A stretch of DNA of 64,000 bases from the NCBI RefSeq assembly GCF_900451195.1, contig NZ_UGHR01000001.1, positions 2,852,001-2,916,000 on the forward strand, read 5' to 3'. The first letter of the stretch is position 1, and every line of letters begins with the position of its first letter. The position numbers and the translations under genes were made by a program. Below the pieces are notes generated by a model. It saw nothing but the letters and a program-made list of their open reading frames with translations. It did not search any database and was not told the origin of the DNA. This document shows, piece by piece, positions 18,201 through 25,496 of this stretch. Origin of the DNA: Iodobacter fluviatilis (GTDB taxonomy: Bacteria > Pseudomonadota > Gammaproteobacteria > Burkholderiales > Chitinibacteraceae).

Positions 18201-20636
18201 ACAGGCGTCGGCGAGCTGGATTTAAACGCGGGCAAATTAACGCTGCAGCAAAATACCGACAGCCTGTTCAGCGGCCAGATCAGTGATGCATCCGGCAAGG
18301 GCAGCTTTGTAAAACAAGGCAGCGGCATGCTGAGCATGACGGGCGACAGCAGCTACAAGGGCGCAACCCGCATTGAGCAAGGCGCAATCACGCTCAGCGG
18401 CAAGCTGGCCAGCCAGGATATTTATATCGCACGGCCCGCTACGCTGAATGACCAAAATGGCGGCTTATCGGCAACGGCTAAGCTCAGCAACGATGGCACG
18501 CTAAAAATCGATGCAAATCAAAAGATTGCCAGCCTGAGCAACAGTGGCAATATCATTGGTAACGGCACGCTCAGCGCAAGCAACTATGCCCTGAACGATG
18601 GCTCGGTGGTCAATGCCAATCTGGGTGACGGTACGCTGGAAACCCACGGCAAAGTCATGCTGAATGGCACAAGCGCGGCAGAAAACGTGCATATCTATGA
18701 TCAAAGCGCGCTAACCCTAGGCGCTGCAGAGCGCCTGAATAAAAACGCCACGGTGCAAATTGATAAAACGGGCGAAATGATCCTGGCAGGCGGCGATCAA
18801 ACGATCAAAACCCTGAATGGATCAGGTACGGTGAACTCCACCACCCATAAGTTGATTGTCACCAACGGCGGCGTCTTTACCGGCAAGATTAACGCGGTAA
18901 AAACCGATTTAATCAGCACCGGCGGTAAGCTGGATATCAGCGGCGGTAGCAATACCCAAACCGACAGCATCAATGTGCAGAACAACAGCCAGGTTGCAGT
19001 GGGCGACACCGCCGTAGTGACCACCGGCACGGCCACCGTAGATAAAGGCGGCGTGCTCTCGCTGAACAATAGCGACAGCATTAAGTACGAAGTGCTGACC
19101 GGAGGCGGCCTTGTGAACACCAGTACCGGCAGCTTTACCAATAGCAAAAAGGTGCAAGGCTTCTTAAGCTTTAACGGTGATTTCCGCAACGAAGGCACGC
19201 TGGCTCCAGGCAACTCGCCAGGCATGATTACCGTGCTGGGCAACTACACCGAAGCGGCCACTTTGCAATCTGAGCTGCAAAACACCACCGCCGTAAGCGG
19301 CCACGATCAGATCCGTGTGGCAGGCAAAATCACGCTTGAGAAACAAAGCGAGCTGATTGTGCAAACCTACGGCGGCAGCGCCCCGCGCCTAGGGGAGGTC
19401 TACCAAATCATGGCCGACCTGGATGGCAAGGCCAAAAAAGTAAGCGGCCACTTTGCCACCGTAAAATTTGATCTGGATGGCGTAGCCGGCAGCGGCGCAG
19501 CAGTCGTCAACGCCGCCGCCGTATTTGATGTGGCCACCGGCCAGGTGATCACCACCGGGCTGAACTTGCCGCAAAGCACTTTCGCTGATTTGGGCCGCAA
19601 TCCTAATCAGCGTGCCGCAGCCGCAGCACTGATGAATATCGCCACAAGCGATGTGGGCACCAATCAGATTGATACCGCCAGCGGCACAGGTAAAAACGCA
19701 GGTGAGTTTCTGACGGCCAATGGTGCAACGGTCGCCGACAATGCAGAACGCCTCACGCCAGAATATTACGGCGCGATCAGCGATTACGCCCTGCTCGGCA
19801 AGCGCAGCATGCTGAGCCTGCTGCAATCCAGAAGTAATCAGGAGCAAAACTCAGCTTACGCAGGCTATATGCGCAGCGGCGGCCAATCGGCAGGCAACGC
19901 GCATATCAGCCGCAATGATTACTACCTAGGCGCAGAATTCAGCGTGAATGAGTCGCTAAAATTAGGCAGCGTTTTAACCGTAAACAGCGGCAAGCTGGAA
20001 GCGCGCTTTGGCTCTGGCAATGTGAATGGTCAGGCCCTTACAGCCTATCTTGCTTACCAGCCAGTGAGCGATCTGAACATCCTTGCCAGCGTGGCTTACG
20101 CCAAGTATTCCTATGATTTAGATCGTAGCGGCGTAACAGGCCAAATCACCGGCGCAACCACCGCCCGCGGCATCGATGCCAGCTTAGCCGCTAGCTACAA
20201 AGCCTATGCAGACCAGGACTTCACGCTACTGGCACGCAGCAGCCTCAGCCACGGCAAGGTCATGAGCGACGCCTTTGACGAGCAAGGCTCCAGCCACCGC
20301 CTGCAACTGGGCAGCGCAGACGCATCCCAGCTCACCGGGCAGCTGGGCGCATCCTTGATTTGGGGAGCCAAAGATCAGCCCCTAAAACTGGGCGCAGATC
20401 TGGGCATTGAGCGCCACTTCAGCGACAAGCGCGACGATATGCAAAGCAAGTTAGCGATTGACCAGCGCGTTGCAGCGCCGATTCAATTTGTGAAAGACAG
20501 AGACCTCACCGCCAATATCGGCTTTAACGCCAGCTACAAACTCAGCAAAGACATCACGCTGTTTGGCAAAGTGGAATACCTGAACGACAAGGAAAGCACT
20601 TATAGCGGGCAAACGGGCTTGAATTTTGGGTTTTAA
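12252..20636 (+). CDS. Giant autotransporter (type V secretion) with repetitive passenger
   Basis: 2794 residues from ATG 12252; an in-frame ATG at 12189 lies inside the operator-like inverted repeat and is less likely. Architecture: signal peptide (about 1-36, ending GSAAAA); Gly/Asn/Asp-rich region (about 60-185 and 280-435); an Ala-rich segment predicted helical (about 190-278); passenger repeats of the PATR/AIDA type carrying KQGTGTLTLTG, YLGKTTIEQGG, NNDGIVNQN, TGTIN, YALN..S.INANLG and LGAAERLL; and a C-terminal beta-barrel (about 2530-2794) ending in Phe (LNFGF). A P-G-N-S-P-G motif (LAPGNSPGMITVLGNY) marks the autochaperone region. It should be exported by Sec and displayed on or released from the surface as a long beta-helix, probably an adhesin or biofilm factor. 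No protease triad seen. Confidence 0.95.
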   Translation: MKRIELSHRLTKSQGKFISVAICAVTGMMIFGSAAAAPKMVITTEHTATADSNNEINGEEGGGYFVESGKLNISNATVKNFTTKGGNGSGGGAGLGGAIFINNGAEVVLDNVNFSGNSAVGGDGGTSATGGALNDISKAPSGKLDGKNGDNAASDSAWFDGSNGSDGRKGYDGKNGGNGGSGGNGSDGSAVNADTIKAAADIVFDTATAIKDAAEAASNAAAASAAAAGIVTAALAPMFGAKAAAIAVYITADTVKAAADAAYLTAMTIEALEKGVAGGGGSGADGGNGGNGETFLGGGAGGAGGNAGDAYSHSNAVGGDGGNGGVGGVGGFGAGGGQGGTGGKEGSNGNGVSHNNGQGDGGDGGKGGLFAGSGGSGDGGNALTGGNGGSGLGGSIFVRAGGKLTIKGNASFDRGDVSGGSGDNHEDHQGEAGKEAGSDLFMMKGSTVVLDAGKGKTITFNGSIADDSAAGLDGASNASGKGADLTVKSGLVVFNGENTYTGQTKIEGGALHAEDGKGIHKNSNINFTGNHDGGVLETSGKFDRYTGTAKDRVQWTGSGGFAANGGDLEVSLNGGAQRTWGKEGFVSGDNALIFGSDTATDNVTFKNAINIAGGTATILVNPGQEAGKHAQMDGVISNGSLVVGDASHKGELILNAANTYAGGTTIKAGNLQLSDLASLNKDGAVIVEKEAQFDLTKTSDQAIGTLAGEGKVALAANTLTLNQGDNTTFSGVISGEKGNLIKQGTGNLTLSGDNTYQGQTQIKAGIVTLDGSLASQSVDISAGAVLIDNKGGLNGGLHQDAKLNNDGTLNLNTDDTVSSLTNTGTINGRDNTLTAKTYALNDGSTINANLGTGELTANGSVVLNGTSAAEKVNVVSGEMLLGSGERLDDNSDVTVDGKLILGGNETIGTLAGSKEDGALELSGNQLTLQQNKDTTFAGQLNDDLGDKANVLKQGTGTLTLTGKSEYLGKTTIEQGGITLDGTMEGTLASLDLDVQKKGTLTNNKGGLSKLAKLNNDGIVNQNSDDTIKTLVNTGTINASSDGKATLTADTYALNNGSVINANLGAGELSAQGNVLLNGTSAAGDVFVKNGVMTLGKAERLLNSSDVVVDGKLVMGGDETIGTLAGAASGVVELSGGKLALNQNHDTIFDGVIQDKEGDKGSLLKQGTGGITLNGDHTFSGNTTVDGGKMQLNGTLLSQTVHVKQGTLKLGSAERLLDSSDVTVDDTLIMGGNETIGTLAGSKAGGILELSGSQLTLQQNKDTTFAGQLNDAQVDQASVLKQGTGTLTLTGKSQYLGKTTIEQGGITLDGTPNDTLASLNLDVQKAGTLTNNQGGLSALAALNNDGVINQNSDDTIKTLVNTGTINASSDGKATLTANTYALNQGSVVHANLGTGIVTSNGQVALNGTSAAQTVNVNSGVMTLGAAERLLDSSDVTVNGKLVMGGDETIGTLAGAASGVVELSGSKLTLEQNHNTVFDGVIQDKDGDKGTLLKHGTGEITLNGDHTFSDDTTVDGGKVQLNGTLVSKTVHIKQGTMTLGAAERLLNTSDVTVDDTLIMGGNETIGTLAGTKAKAIVDLNGGKLTLLQDKDTLYAGQIDDASTSQGSVLKQGKGTLTLTGDSHYLGNTTIAQGGMTLDGKLASLNIDVQKAGTLTNNQGGLSALATLNNDGVVNQNSDNTIAALINTGTINASSDGKATLTAKTYALNDSSVVNANLGAGVLTSNGKVALNGTSTAQTVNVASGTLTLGSAERLLNTSDVSVDGKLIMGGNETIGTLAGQASGLLDLNGGKLTLLQNKDTLFAGQINDAQTGKGSVVIQGTGTITLTGVNHYIGDTRIENGGITLDGTLASLNISVQKNGKLTNNQGGLADLAQLNNDGIVNLNQNDTIAALSNTGTINASVDGKATLTAKTYALNGGSVINANLGSGSLIANGNVALNGTSAAESVKIDSGITTLGAADRLLDTAKLSIAGKLVLGGNETIAQLTGVGELDLNAGKLTLQQNTDSLFSGQISDASGKGSFVKQGSGMLSMTGDSSYKGATRIEQGAITLSGKLASQDIYIARPATLNDQNGGLSATAKLSNDGTLKIDANQKIASLSNSGNIIGNGTLSASNYALNDGSVVNANLGDGTLETHGKVMLNGTSAAENVHIYDQSALTLGAAERLNKNATVQIDKTGEMILAGGDQTIKTLNGSGTVNSTTHKLIVTNGGVFTGKINAVKTDLISTGGKLDISGGSNTQTDSINVQNNSQVAVGDTAVVTTGTATVDKGGVLSLNNSDSIKYEVLTGGGLVNTSTGSFTNSKKVQGFLSFNGDFRNEGTLAPGNSPGMITVLGNYTEAATLQSELQNTTAVSGHDQIRVAGKITLEKQSELIVQTYGGSAPRLGEVYQIMADLDGKAKKVSGHFATVKFDLDGVAGSGAAVVNAAAVFDVATGQVITTGLNLPQSTFADLGRNPNQRAAAAALMNIATSDVGTNQIDTASGTGKNAGEFLTANGATVADNAERLTPEYYGAISDYALLGKRSMLSLLQSRSNQEQNSAYAGYMRSGGQSAGNAHISRNDYYLGAEFSVNESLKLGSVLTVNSGKLEARFGSGNVNGQALTAYLAYQPVSDLNILASVAYAKYSYDLDRSGVTGQITGATTARGIDASLAASYKAYADQDFTLLARSSLSHGKVMSDAFDEQGSSHRLQLGSADASQLTGQLGASLIWGAKDQPLKLGADLGIERHFSDKRDDMQSKLAIDQRVAAPIQFVKDRDLTANIGFNASYKLSKDITLFGKVEYLNDKESTYSGQTGLNFGF
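14469..18890 (+). repeat. Long and short coding repeats in the autotransporter passenger
   Basis: Modules begin at each V/L-L-K-Q-G-T-G block. Long modules: 14469-15098, 15099-15734, 16083-16718, 17067-17690, 17691-18305, and a degenerate one from 18306. Short modules (116 residues, lacking the NNDG...YALN half): 15735-16082 and 16719-17066. Long modules are 205-212 residues. The order is L-L-S-L-S-L-L-L. Confidence 0.85.
15099..17066 (+). repeat. Exact 984-bp in-frame tandem duplication
   Basis: Bases 15099-16082 and 16083-17066 are two copies of a long-plus-short module pair, each 984 bp (328 codons), with the internal boundary at the same offset (636 + 348 bp). Residues about 950-1277 and 1278-1605. 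The copies share long near-identical stretches, showing a recent event. Confidence 0.85.
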
Positions 20637-20663
20637 TTCAGCCCACCGTTAAAGCCACTTAGC

Positions 20664-20693
20664 AAAACAGGGAGCAATGCTCCCTGTTTTTTA
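20664..20693 (+). terminator. Intrinsic terminator after the autotransporter gene
   Basis: 12-bp stem AAAACAGGGAGC / GCTCCCTGTTTT with an AAT loop, followed by TTATT, 27 bases past the stop. Its symmetry lets it also terminate transcripts arriving from the T6SS cassette on the minus strand. Confidence 0.88.
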
Positions 20694-20838
20694 TTAAAGC
20701 ATCCTGATTATGTCTTTTTCTTAAATCCTGCGAAAACAAAGAACAAACAGAGGCAAAGTACGGTTAATTGTTTAATTAACATTATTCTGTCTTCTATTTT
20801 GCTGTTTTGTTGTATAAACAATATTCAACCCACAATGT

Positions 20839-21440
20839 GAACTAGCTTTTAGCTTTTAGCTTTTACATGCAGGCTAAAAATTAAGCAGGGTTATTTCTAT
20901 AATCACGGGCATAAGGATCATTTTCTTCAACTGGGCACTGATCTTCAATTTCCTTAGGCCACACCGGTATTTTACTGGTACGCATTGCAAACCAGCGGGC
21001 GGGGTAAATCAAAGTATTGAGTACTAAAATAGGAATTTGCAATATTAATGGTGCGGCACCAACTGTAAAGCGCATACGATGAAAGCCAAAGATAAAGGTT
21101 TCACGGCGATCGCTAATTGGCAAATAGCCAGTAATGCCATCAATCACAGACTCTGGACCTTCTTCCATATAACGACGCACAAACTCCCAATAGTGTTTTA
21201 ATTTCTCACTTTCTAACTTACTACCAGCGCCCTCAGAAAAAGCAAAGGTTTCTAATACCGTTTTTTTTTCTTTATCTAATACATGCCCCTGAATCTCCCA
21301 ATCGCCTTTGCCACAAGGAGCGATACAAAAAAAGACCTCGTCCCATGGCACGCTAAGTACAGTGCCATTAATACGAAAAACATGCACCATTCTAGTTTTA
21401 CGGTTTAGACGTATGGGGTAGTGGGTGTATGCAAAAGATT
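20839..21440 (-). repeat. Direct repeat, copy 1: 3' part of DUF6708 gene plus flank
   Basis: Nearly identical to 22022-22610, at a spacing of about 1170 bp. It covers the last ~185 codons of the DUF6708 gene and a short 3' flank (CACAAT-TGAACT-GCTTTTA). Copy 1 has an extra triplication of AGCTTTT at about 20844-20864. Confidence 0.85.
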
Positions 21441-21795
21441 CTCTACTTAACTGATGAACAAAAAACCCAACAAAAGGAATAACCATTAAACATACAAAAA
21501 AAATTGTGCTAATTTCGTCTGACAATTTTCTCGAGTTAATAAAAAAATCATAACCAATTGCGCCAAGGATAGCGATCCCAAAAAATATAGCTATACTAGT
21601 GAATGTAGTTATAACTCCTTTCCATATAAAATATTTGTCTACCAATTCTATAAAGTTTGAATTTATTTTAATTGCACTAAGTTGATGAGCTGGCTCTAAA
21701 CCTAGCTTTTTCTTCGCGCCCAGCTTTCTTTCAACTTCAATCGTAGTTAAAGCTCGATTATTTGGATATTTCCCAAGAAGCCCTAAGTAGTTCAT
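20881..21795 (-). CDS. DUF6708-type membrane protein, second copy, candidate T6SS immunity
   Basis: 304 residues. The N-terminal ~60 residues are followed by two membrane spans (about 62-83 and 95-118), then a soluble region (PIRLNRKTRMVHVFR, VPWDEVFFCIAPCGKGDWEIQGHVLD, FVRRYMEEGP) and a C-terminal hydrophobic segment (about 245-275). I associate this family (DUF6708) with genes downstream of VasX-like effectors. The last ~185 residues differ from the sister gene at only about six positions, whereas the membrane-span region is strongly diverged. It starts 2 bp after the stop of an orphan effector tail, repeating the arrangement of the intact effector and its partner. The immunity role is inferred. 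Confidence 0.8.
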   Translation of the reverse strand: MNYLGLLGKYPNNRALTTIEVERKLGAKKKLGLEPAHQLSAIKINSNFIELVDKYFIWKGVITTFTSIAIFFGIAILGAIGYDFFINSRKLSDEISTIFFVCLMVIPFVGFFVHQLSRESFAYTHYPIRLNRKTRMVHVFRINGTVLSVPWDEVFFCIAPCGKGDWEIQGHVLDKEKKTVLETFAFSEGAGSKLESEKLKHYWEFVRRYMEEGPESVIDGITGYLPISDRRETFIFGFHRMRFTVGAAPLILQIPILVLNTLIYPARWFAMRTSKIPVWPKEIEDQCPVEENDPYARDYRNNPA

Positions 21796-21797
21796 TA

Positions 21798-22020
21798 TTA
21801 TGCCTTTGCCAAATCGAATTGTTTTATTTCTTCTTCTATCGTTTTATAACGATCTTCTTTTTTCTTGACTCCCCATCTGCAACGCCCCAGCCAATCCTGC
21901 AATTCATTACCTTTTAAATATTTTATACAAATAGTGATGCCAATTAACAAGCCAACCAAAATCACCCCAAACAAAGAGGTACAAGCCAAAGTAAAACGAT
22001 TTAAAAGCCAGTCGCACAAT
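21798..22020 (-). pseudogene. Orphan C-terminal fragment of a VasX-like effector
   Basis: The last ~65 codons here (membrane span followed by YLKGNELQDWLGRCRWGVKKKEDRYKTIEEEIKQFDLAKA-like sequence, stop at 21798) match the C-terminus of the 842-residue effector, which reads YLKDNKFQEWLERCTWGVKGKEERYKTLEEEIKQFNMAKA-like. No upstream effector body is present; the open frame runs back into the neighbouring DUF6708 gene in a different frame. It is therefore a remnant left by duplication or by replacement of an older effector. The membrane segment has diverged from that of the intact effector while the cytoplasmic tail is conserved. Confidence 0.8.
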
Positions 22021-22021
22021 T

Positions 22022-22610
22022 TGAACTGGCTTTTACTTGCATGCTCAAAATCAAGCAGGGTTATTTCTATAATCACGGGCATAAGGGTCATTTTCTTCAA
22101 CTGGGCACTGATCTTCAATTTCTTTAGGCCACATTGGTATTTTACTGGTACGCATTGCAAACCAGCGGGCGGGGTAAATCAAAGTATTGAGTACTAAAAT
22201 AGGAATTTGCAATATTAATGGTGCGGCACCAACTGTAAAGCGCATGCGATGAAAGCCAAAGATAAAGGTTTCACGGCGATCGCTAATTGGCAAATAGCCA
22301 GTAATGCCATCAATCACAGATGCTGGGCCTTCTTCCATATAGCGCCGCACAAACTCCCAATAGTGTTTTAATTTTTCACTTTCTAACTTACTACCAGCGC
22401 CCTCTGAAAAAGCAAAGGTTTCTAATACCGTTTTTTTGTCTTTATCTAATACATGCCCCTGAATCTCCCAATCGCCTTTGCCACAGGGAGCGATACAAAA
22501 GAAGACCTCGTCCCATGGCACGCTGAGCACAGAGCCATTGATGCGAAAAACATGCACTATTCTAGTTTTACGGTTTAAACGTATGGGATAGTGGGTGTAG
22601 GCGAAAGACT
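22022..22610 (-). repeat. Direct repeat, copy 2: 3' part of DUF6708 gene plus flank
   Basis: Partner of 20839-21440. The two copies flank the effector-tail remnant and one DUF6708 5' half, so recombination between them would delete one cassette. Confidence 0.85.
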
Positions 22611-22971
22611 CTTTTTTTAGCCTATATGAAAAAAAAACAATAAATGAAGTTGCCAAAATAGATACAAACATAAGAATACCTATTGCCCCTGATAAACCTT
22701 CATCAGTTGAATACGCAGCCAAAAATGATCCAATCACCATAAAAAACATAATAAAAATAATACTAAGTGCAAAAATAGAAAAAAACCCTTTCCAAAAAAA
22801 ATATTTATCAACTATTTCAATAAAGCTAGAATTAATTTTTATCGTACTTAACTGATGAGCAGGAGTTGTTGCTATACTTTTTTTGCGATCCAATTTCCTA
22901 TCAATTTCAACATCACTCAAGAGGCGCTTTGTGGGGTATTCACCGAGTAATCCTAAATAATTCATAGTCAA
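22051..22971 (-). CDS. DUF6708-type membrane protein, candidate immunity to the adjacent effector
   Basis: 306 residues. Same architecture as the copy at 20881-21795: conserved N-terminal MNYLGLLGEYP, two membrane spans (about 64-85 and 97-117) diverged from the sister, then a near-identical soluble domain and C-terminal hydrophobic segment. Its ATG overlaps the effector stop by 4 bp, so translation is coupled to the effector, as expected for a toxin-immunity pair. In Vibrio cholerae the gene after vasX encodes the membrane immunity protein TsiV2; here position and membrane topology suggest the same role, but homology to TsiV2 was not tested. Confidence 0.82.
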   Translation of the reverse strand: MTMNYLGLLGEYPTKRLLSDVEIDRKLDRKKSIATTPAHQLSTIKINSSFIEIVDKYFFWKGFFSIFALSIIFIMFFMVIGSFLAAYSTDEGLSGAIGILMFVSILATSFIVFFSYRLKKESFAYTHYPIRLNRKTRIVHVFRINGSVLSVPWDEVFFCIAPCGKGDWEIQGHVLDKDKKTVLETFAFSEGAGSKLESEKLKHYWEFVRRYMEEGPASVIDGITGYLPISDRRETFIFGFHRMRFTVGAAPLILQIPILVLNTLIYPARWFAMRTSKIPMWPKEIEDQCPVEENDPYARDYRNNPA

Positions 22972-25496
22972 GCCTTTGCCATGTTAAATTGTTTTATTTC
23001 TTCTTCCAGTGTTTTATATCTCTCTTCTTTCCCTTTTACCCCCCATGTGCAACGCTCTAGCCATTCTTGAAATTTATTGTCTTTTAGATACTCAATTGCT
23101 AAGGTAATTAAAATCAAGCCCAGTACAAGCAAAAGTCCTACTCCAGTGGCGAGAGCCCAAGTTGAATAAATTAGTAGATAAGATGCCGCCGCCCCTATTC
23201 CTGCGGAGGTAAAATATAAAGCGGCTAAACCATGATTTTTTTCTTGAATAGCATTCACTCCTTGATAAGCATCCCATCCAGCCATCACCACCCCAGCAGC
23301 CATACCTGCAGCTTTACCCAGCCATTTACCAAAATTAATCAGTCTATCGAGCCCTTGTCCAAACCTCAGCGGCGCTCTGTGTGCTACTTTTTCCAGCCCC
23401 TGTGCTGTTAAATCAACCAAGGTACCCGCCAGCGCGGTGATGCCGCTGCCTAAGCGGTAGACCGCTTCTTGCGCCTCGTGGCTCATGGCTTTGCCTTCGT
23501 CTTCATTTAATTTTTGCATGGCGTTGAACTGCAATATCCCACCAATAATGCAGGCAATCAGAGGGATGCGGGCGACGGCTCCTTGGGTGGCTTGGCCGAT
23601 GTGGCTATTACTAAGCCGGCTGCGCCAGCCAGCCAAGTTCAGCGCTTCCAACTGCTCGGGCGTTCTGATCATCCCTGCCAGCCATTTGGCTTGAGCTGCC
23701 GAATTTAAATTGGCAGGCATATTGCGAATTTGGCTGGGGTCGATCAGCAGTAAAAAACGTTTGTCGACTTGCCCTACCATCGGCACGCCCGCCAGCTGTA
23801 ACCTACGCATTTGCTGGGAGACTGCCTGCTGTATGCGGTTTTTCTCAACAGATTGCCCACTTAGCCGGATCAGCTCTCGAATCAATAAGGATCTGAATTC
23901 TTTTTTATTACCCGTAATCGTCACCACCACAAATGTTTGCTGTGTATGCAGGCCAAGGGCCACCATAGCAGGGCGCACTACGCCGTCTAATGCTGTATTT
24001 AATAACTTCGTTAAACCACCCGCACAGGCTGTGGTCAACTGCCCCAGCACATCCACTTCACCACCCCTAACTTTTTCAATCGCTTTGCCAAATGCACCGG
24101 CAATAGGATCGAGAGGGAACCCGCGCCAATCCAAACTCACAGCCATGGCTTTTTGGATTTCTTCTTTAGTTTTTTTATCATTTAAAACCAAAGCATTCAT
24201 AATGAAATTATTTTTATCGTTGATCTTGCCATCCAGCCAATCTGCAATTAATTTTGCGCTGCTGCCTTTATCTTGTGTACTGCGAATACACAGGGTAACC
24301 GCCTTGGCATAGACCAATCCACTTTCCATACTGCCATCATCATAATTGCATTCAAAATAGTGACGGATAATGGTGGATTTCATCCATTCGGTATGGGCAA
24401 TAGCCAATGGGGCGATGTATTTCTTATCAAACTCCTTTAATTCAGCATCGTGCTCAGTTTGCCATTTTTTCATTTCCGTTTCTTTGAATTTTATTCTGTA
24501 CTTTTCCCAACCTAAATTCTCTGCGCGCTTGGCTTCTGCTTCTGTAACCGTTGCTATTTCTTCAGTACGTTTTACTTTGTTTTTGGCATAATTAGCATTA
24601 AGCATCCCAAAGTCAGGCTGGGACAATTGCTGATTAGCCAGCTCTTTTGCTGCGGTTTCTTCGTTTGATCTAGCCTGCTCTTTTACTGCAAGTTCAAGAC
24701 TAGCGATTGTTCCTGCGGTGTAAAGTTTACGGGTTCGGTCTTTATCATTAGCAAAGTTGTGCAGATGATAGTTCATTAAGGCACCCAGCTCTGCCGCAAC
24801 GCCGACGGGGTCTTCCAATACAAGAGCAAAACCTTTATTGGGGTAAAGCAGATCACATTCATATTCTAGGTTTTTTTGCAGGCCGGTTCTTGGGTTGCTA
24901 GTAAATTCGTGATAGCCAACCGCTTTTTTTAGCTGCTCTTTGCTTAGCGCGTATTCAGCCACACGCTTGCCCACTTCTTTGATAGAAAAACAATGCTTAG
25001 CGTCTGCGCTGCTTGCAAAAGCTTTCACATCAACAGAGCGCATATGGTGCTTGCGATAGGATTCATCTTGGTGGCGCTTACGTACTGCCTCTGTCCATTG
25101 CACATCAGAAAATGCCAACCAAACCTTGCTTGCTTGTTTTGCATTAGCGATCGTAATGCAGCTGGCTAATTCTCTATGCCCTGGCCCAGTGCAGTTAAAT
25201 GGTTCTTTGGGTAATACCTGTGCCTGGCCTGGCAGCTGAACCAACTTAAAAAAGTAAGCATCTGGCGTGACAAAATAATCGTCCCAGCGTTTACGCGCTT
25301 CGTCATAAACGTAGAGATATCCAGAGCGTAACAAACGAGTGGTGTATTGTCCGGCGTCAGCTGCAAGGGCTATTTCGGGTGCTGTTGCTACAGGCGCACC
25401 TGCCTGTGGACAGGCTACGGCATATCGCAGCGGTAAAATAGCCACGCCACGTTTATCGCAGTATTCACAGGTTTTGGAGCATTGTTTATCTGCCAT
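22968..25496 (-). CDS. VasX-like T6SS membrane-targeting effector
   Basis: 842 residues. The N-terminal region matches the VasX/BTH_I2691-type effector family: a Cys cluster (CSKTCEYCDKRG), then GVAILPLRYAVACP, YTTRLLRSGYLYVYDEARKRWDDYFVTPDAYFFKL. The middle is a long charged helical region with coiled-coil character (about 270-370). The C-terminal third carries several hydrophobic segments (about 660-680, 700-720, 745-765, 775-830), consistent with a colicin-like pore former. It ends with a basic cytoplasmic tail. Delivered on the VgrG spike encoded upstream, with the DUF4123 protein as loading adaptor (family knowledge from vasW-vasX). Its start overlaps the DUF4123 gene by 11 bp and its stop overlaps the DUF6708 start. 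No PAAR domain seen. Activity inferred. Confidence 0.85.
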   Translation of the reverse strand: MADKQCSKTCEYCDKRGVAILPLRYAVACPQAGAPVATAPEIALAADAGQYTTRLLRSGYLYVYDEARKRWDDYFVTPDAYFFKLVQLPGQAQVLPKEPFNCTGPGHRELASCITIANAKQASKVWLAFSDVQWTEAVRKRHQDESYRKHHMRSVDVKAFASSADAKHCFSIKEVGKRVAEYALSKEQLKKAVGYHEFTSNPRTGLQKNLEYECDLLYPNKGFALVLEDPVGVAAELGALMNYHLHNFANDKDRTRKLYTAGTIASLELAVKEQARSNEETAAKELANQQLSQPDFGMLNANYAKNKVKRTEEIATVTEAEAKRAENLGWEKYRIKFKETEMKKWQTEHDAELKEFDKKYIAPLAIAHTEWMKSTIIRHYFECNYDDGSMESGLVYAKAVTLCIRSTQDKGSSAKLIADWLDGKINDKNNFIMNALVLNDKKTKEEIQKAMAVSLDWRGFPLDPIAGAFGKAIEKVRGGEVDVLGQLTTACAGGLTKLLNTALDGVVRPAMVALGLHTQQTFVVVTITGNKKEFRSLLIRELIRLSGQSVEKNRIQQAVSQQMRRLQLAGVPMVGQVDKRFLLLIDPSQIRNMPANLNSAAQAKWLAGMIRTPEQLEALNLAGWRSRLSNSHIGQATQGAVARIPLIACIIGGILQFNAMQKLNEDEGKAMSHEAQEAVYRLGSGITALAGTLVDLTAQGLEKVAHRAPLRFGQGLDRLINFGKWLGKAAGMAAGVVMAGWDAYQGVNAIQEKNHGLAALYFTSAGIGAAASYLLIYSTWALATGVGLLLVLGLILITLAIEYLKDNKFQEWLERCTWGVKGKEERYKTLEEEIKQFNMAKA

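Noticed and set aside
14762..19847. Many long minus-strand frames opposite the autotransporter repeats
   Set aside because: They recur with the module period and are shadows created by the biased codon use of the repeats.
21798..22160. A 120-codon frame read as one gene
   Set aside because: Its first half is an out-of-frame reading of the neighbouring DUF6708 gene; only the last ~65 codons match the effector tail, so it is annotated as a remnant.
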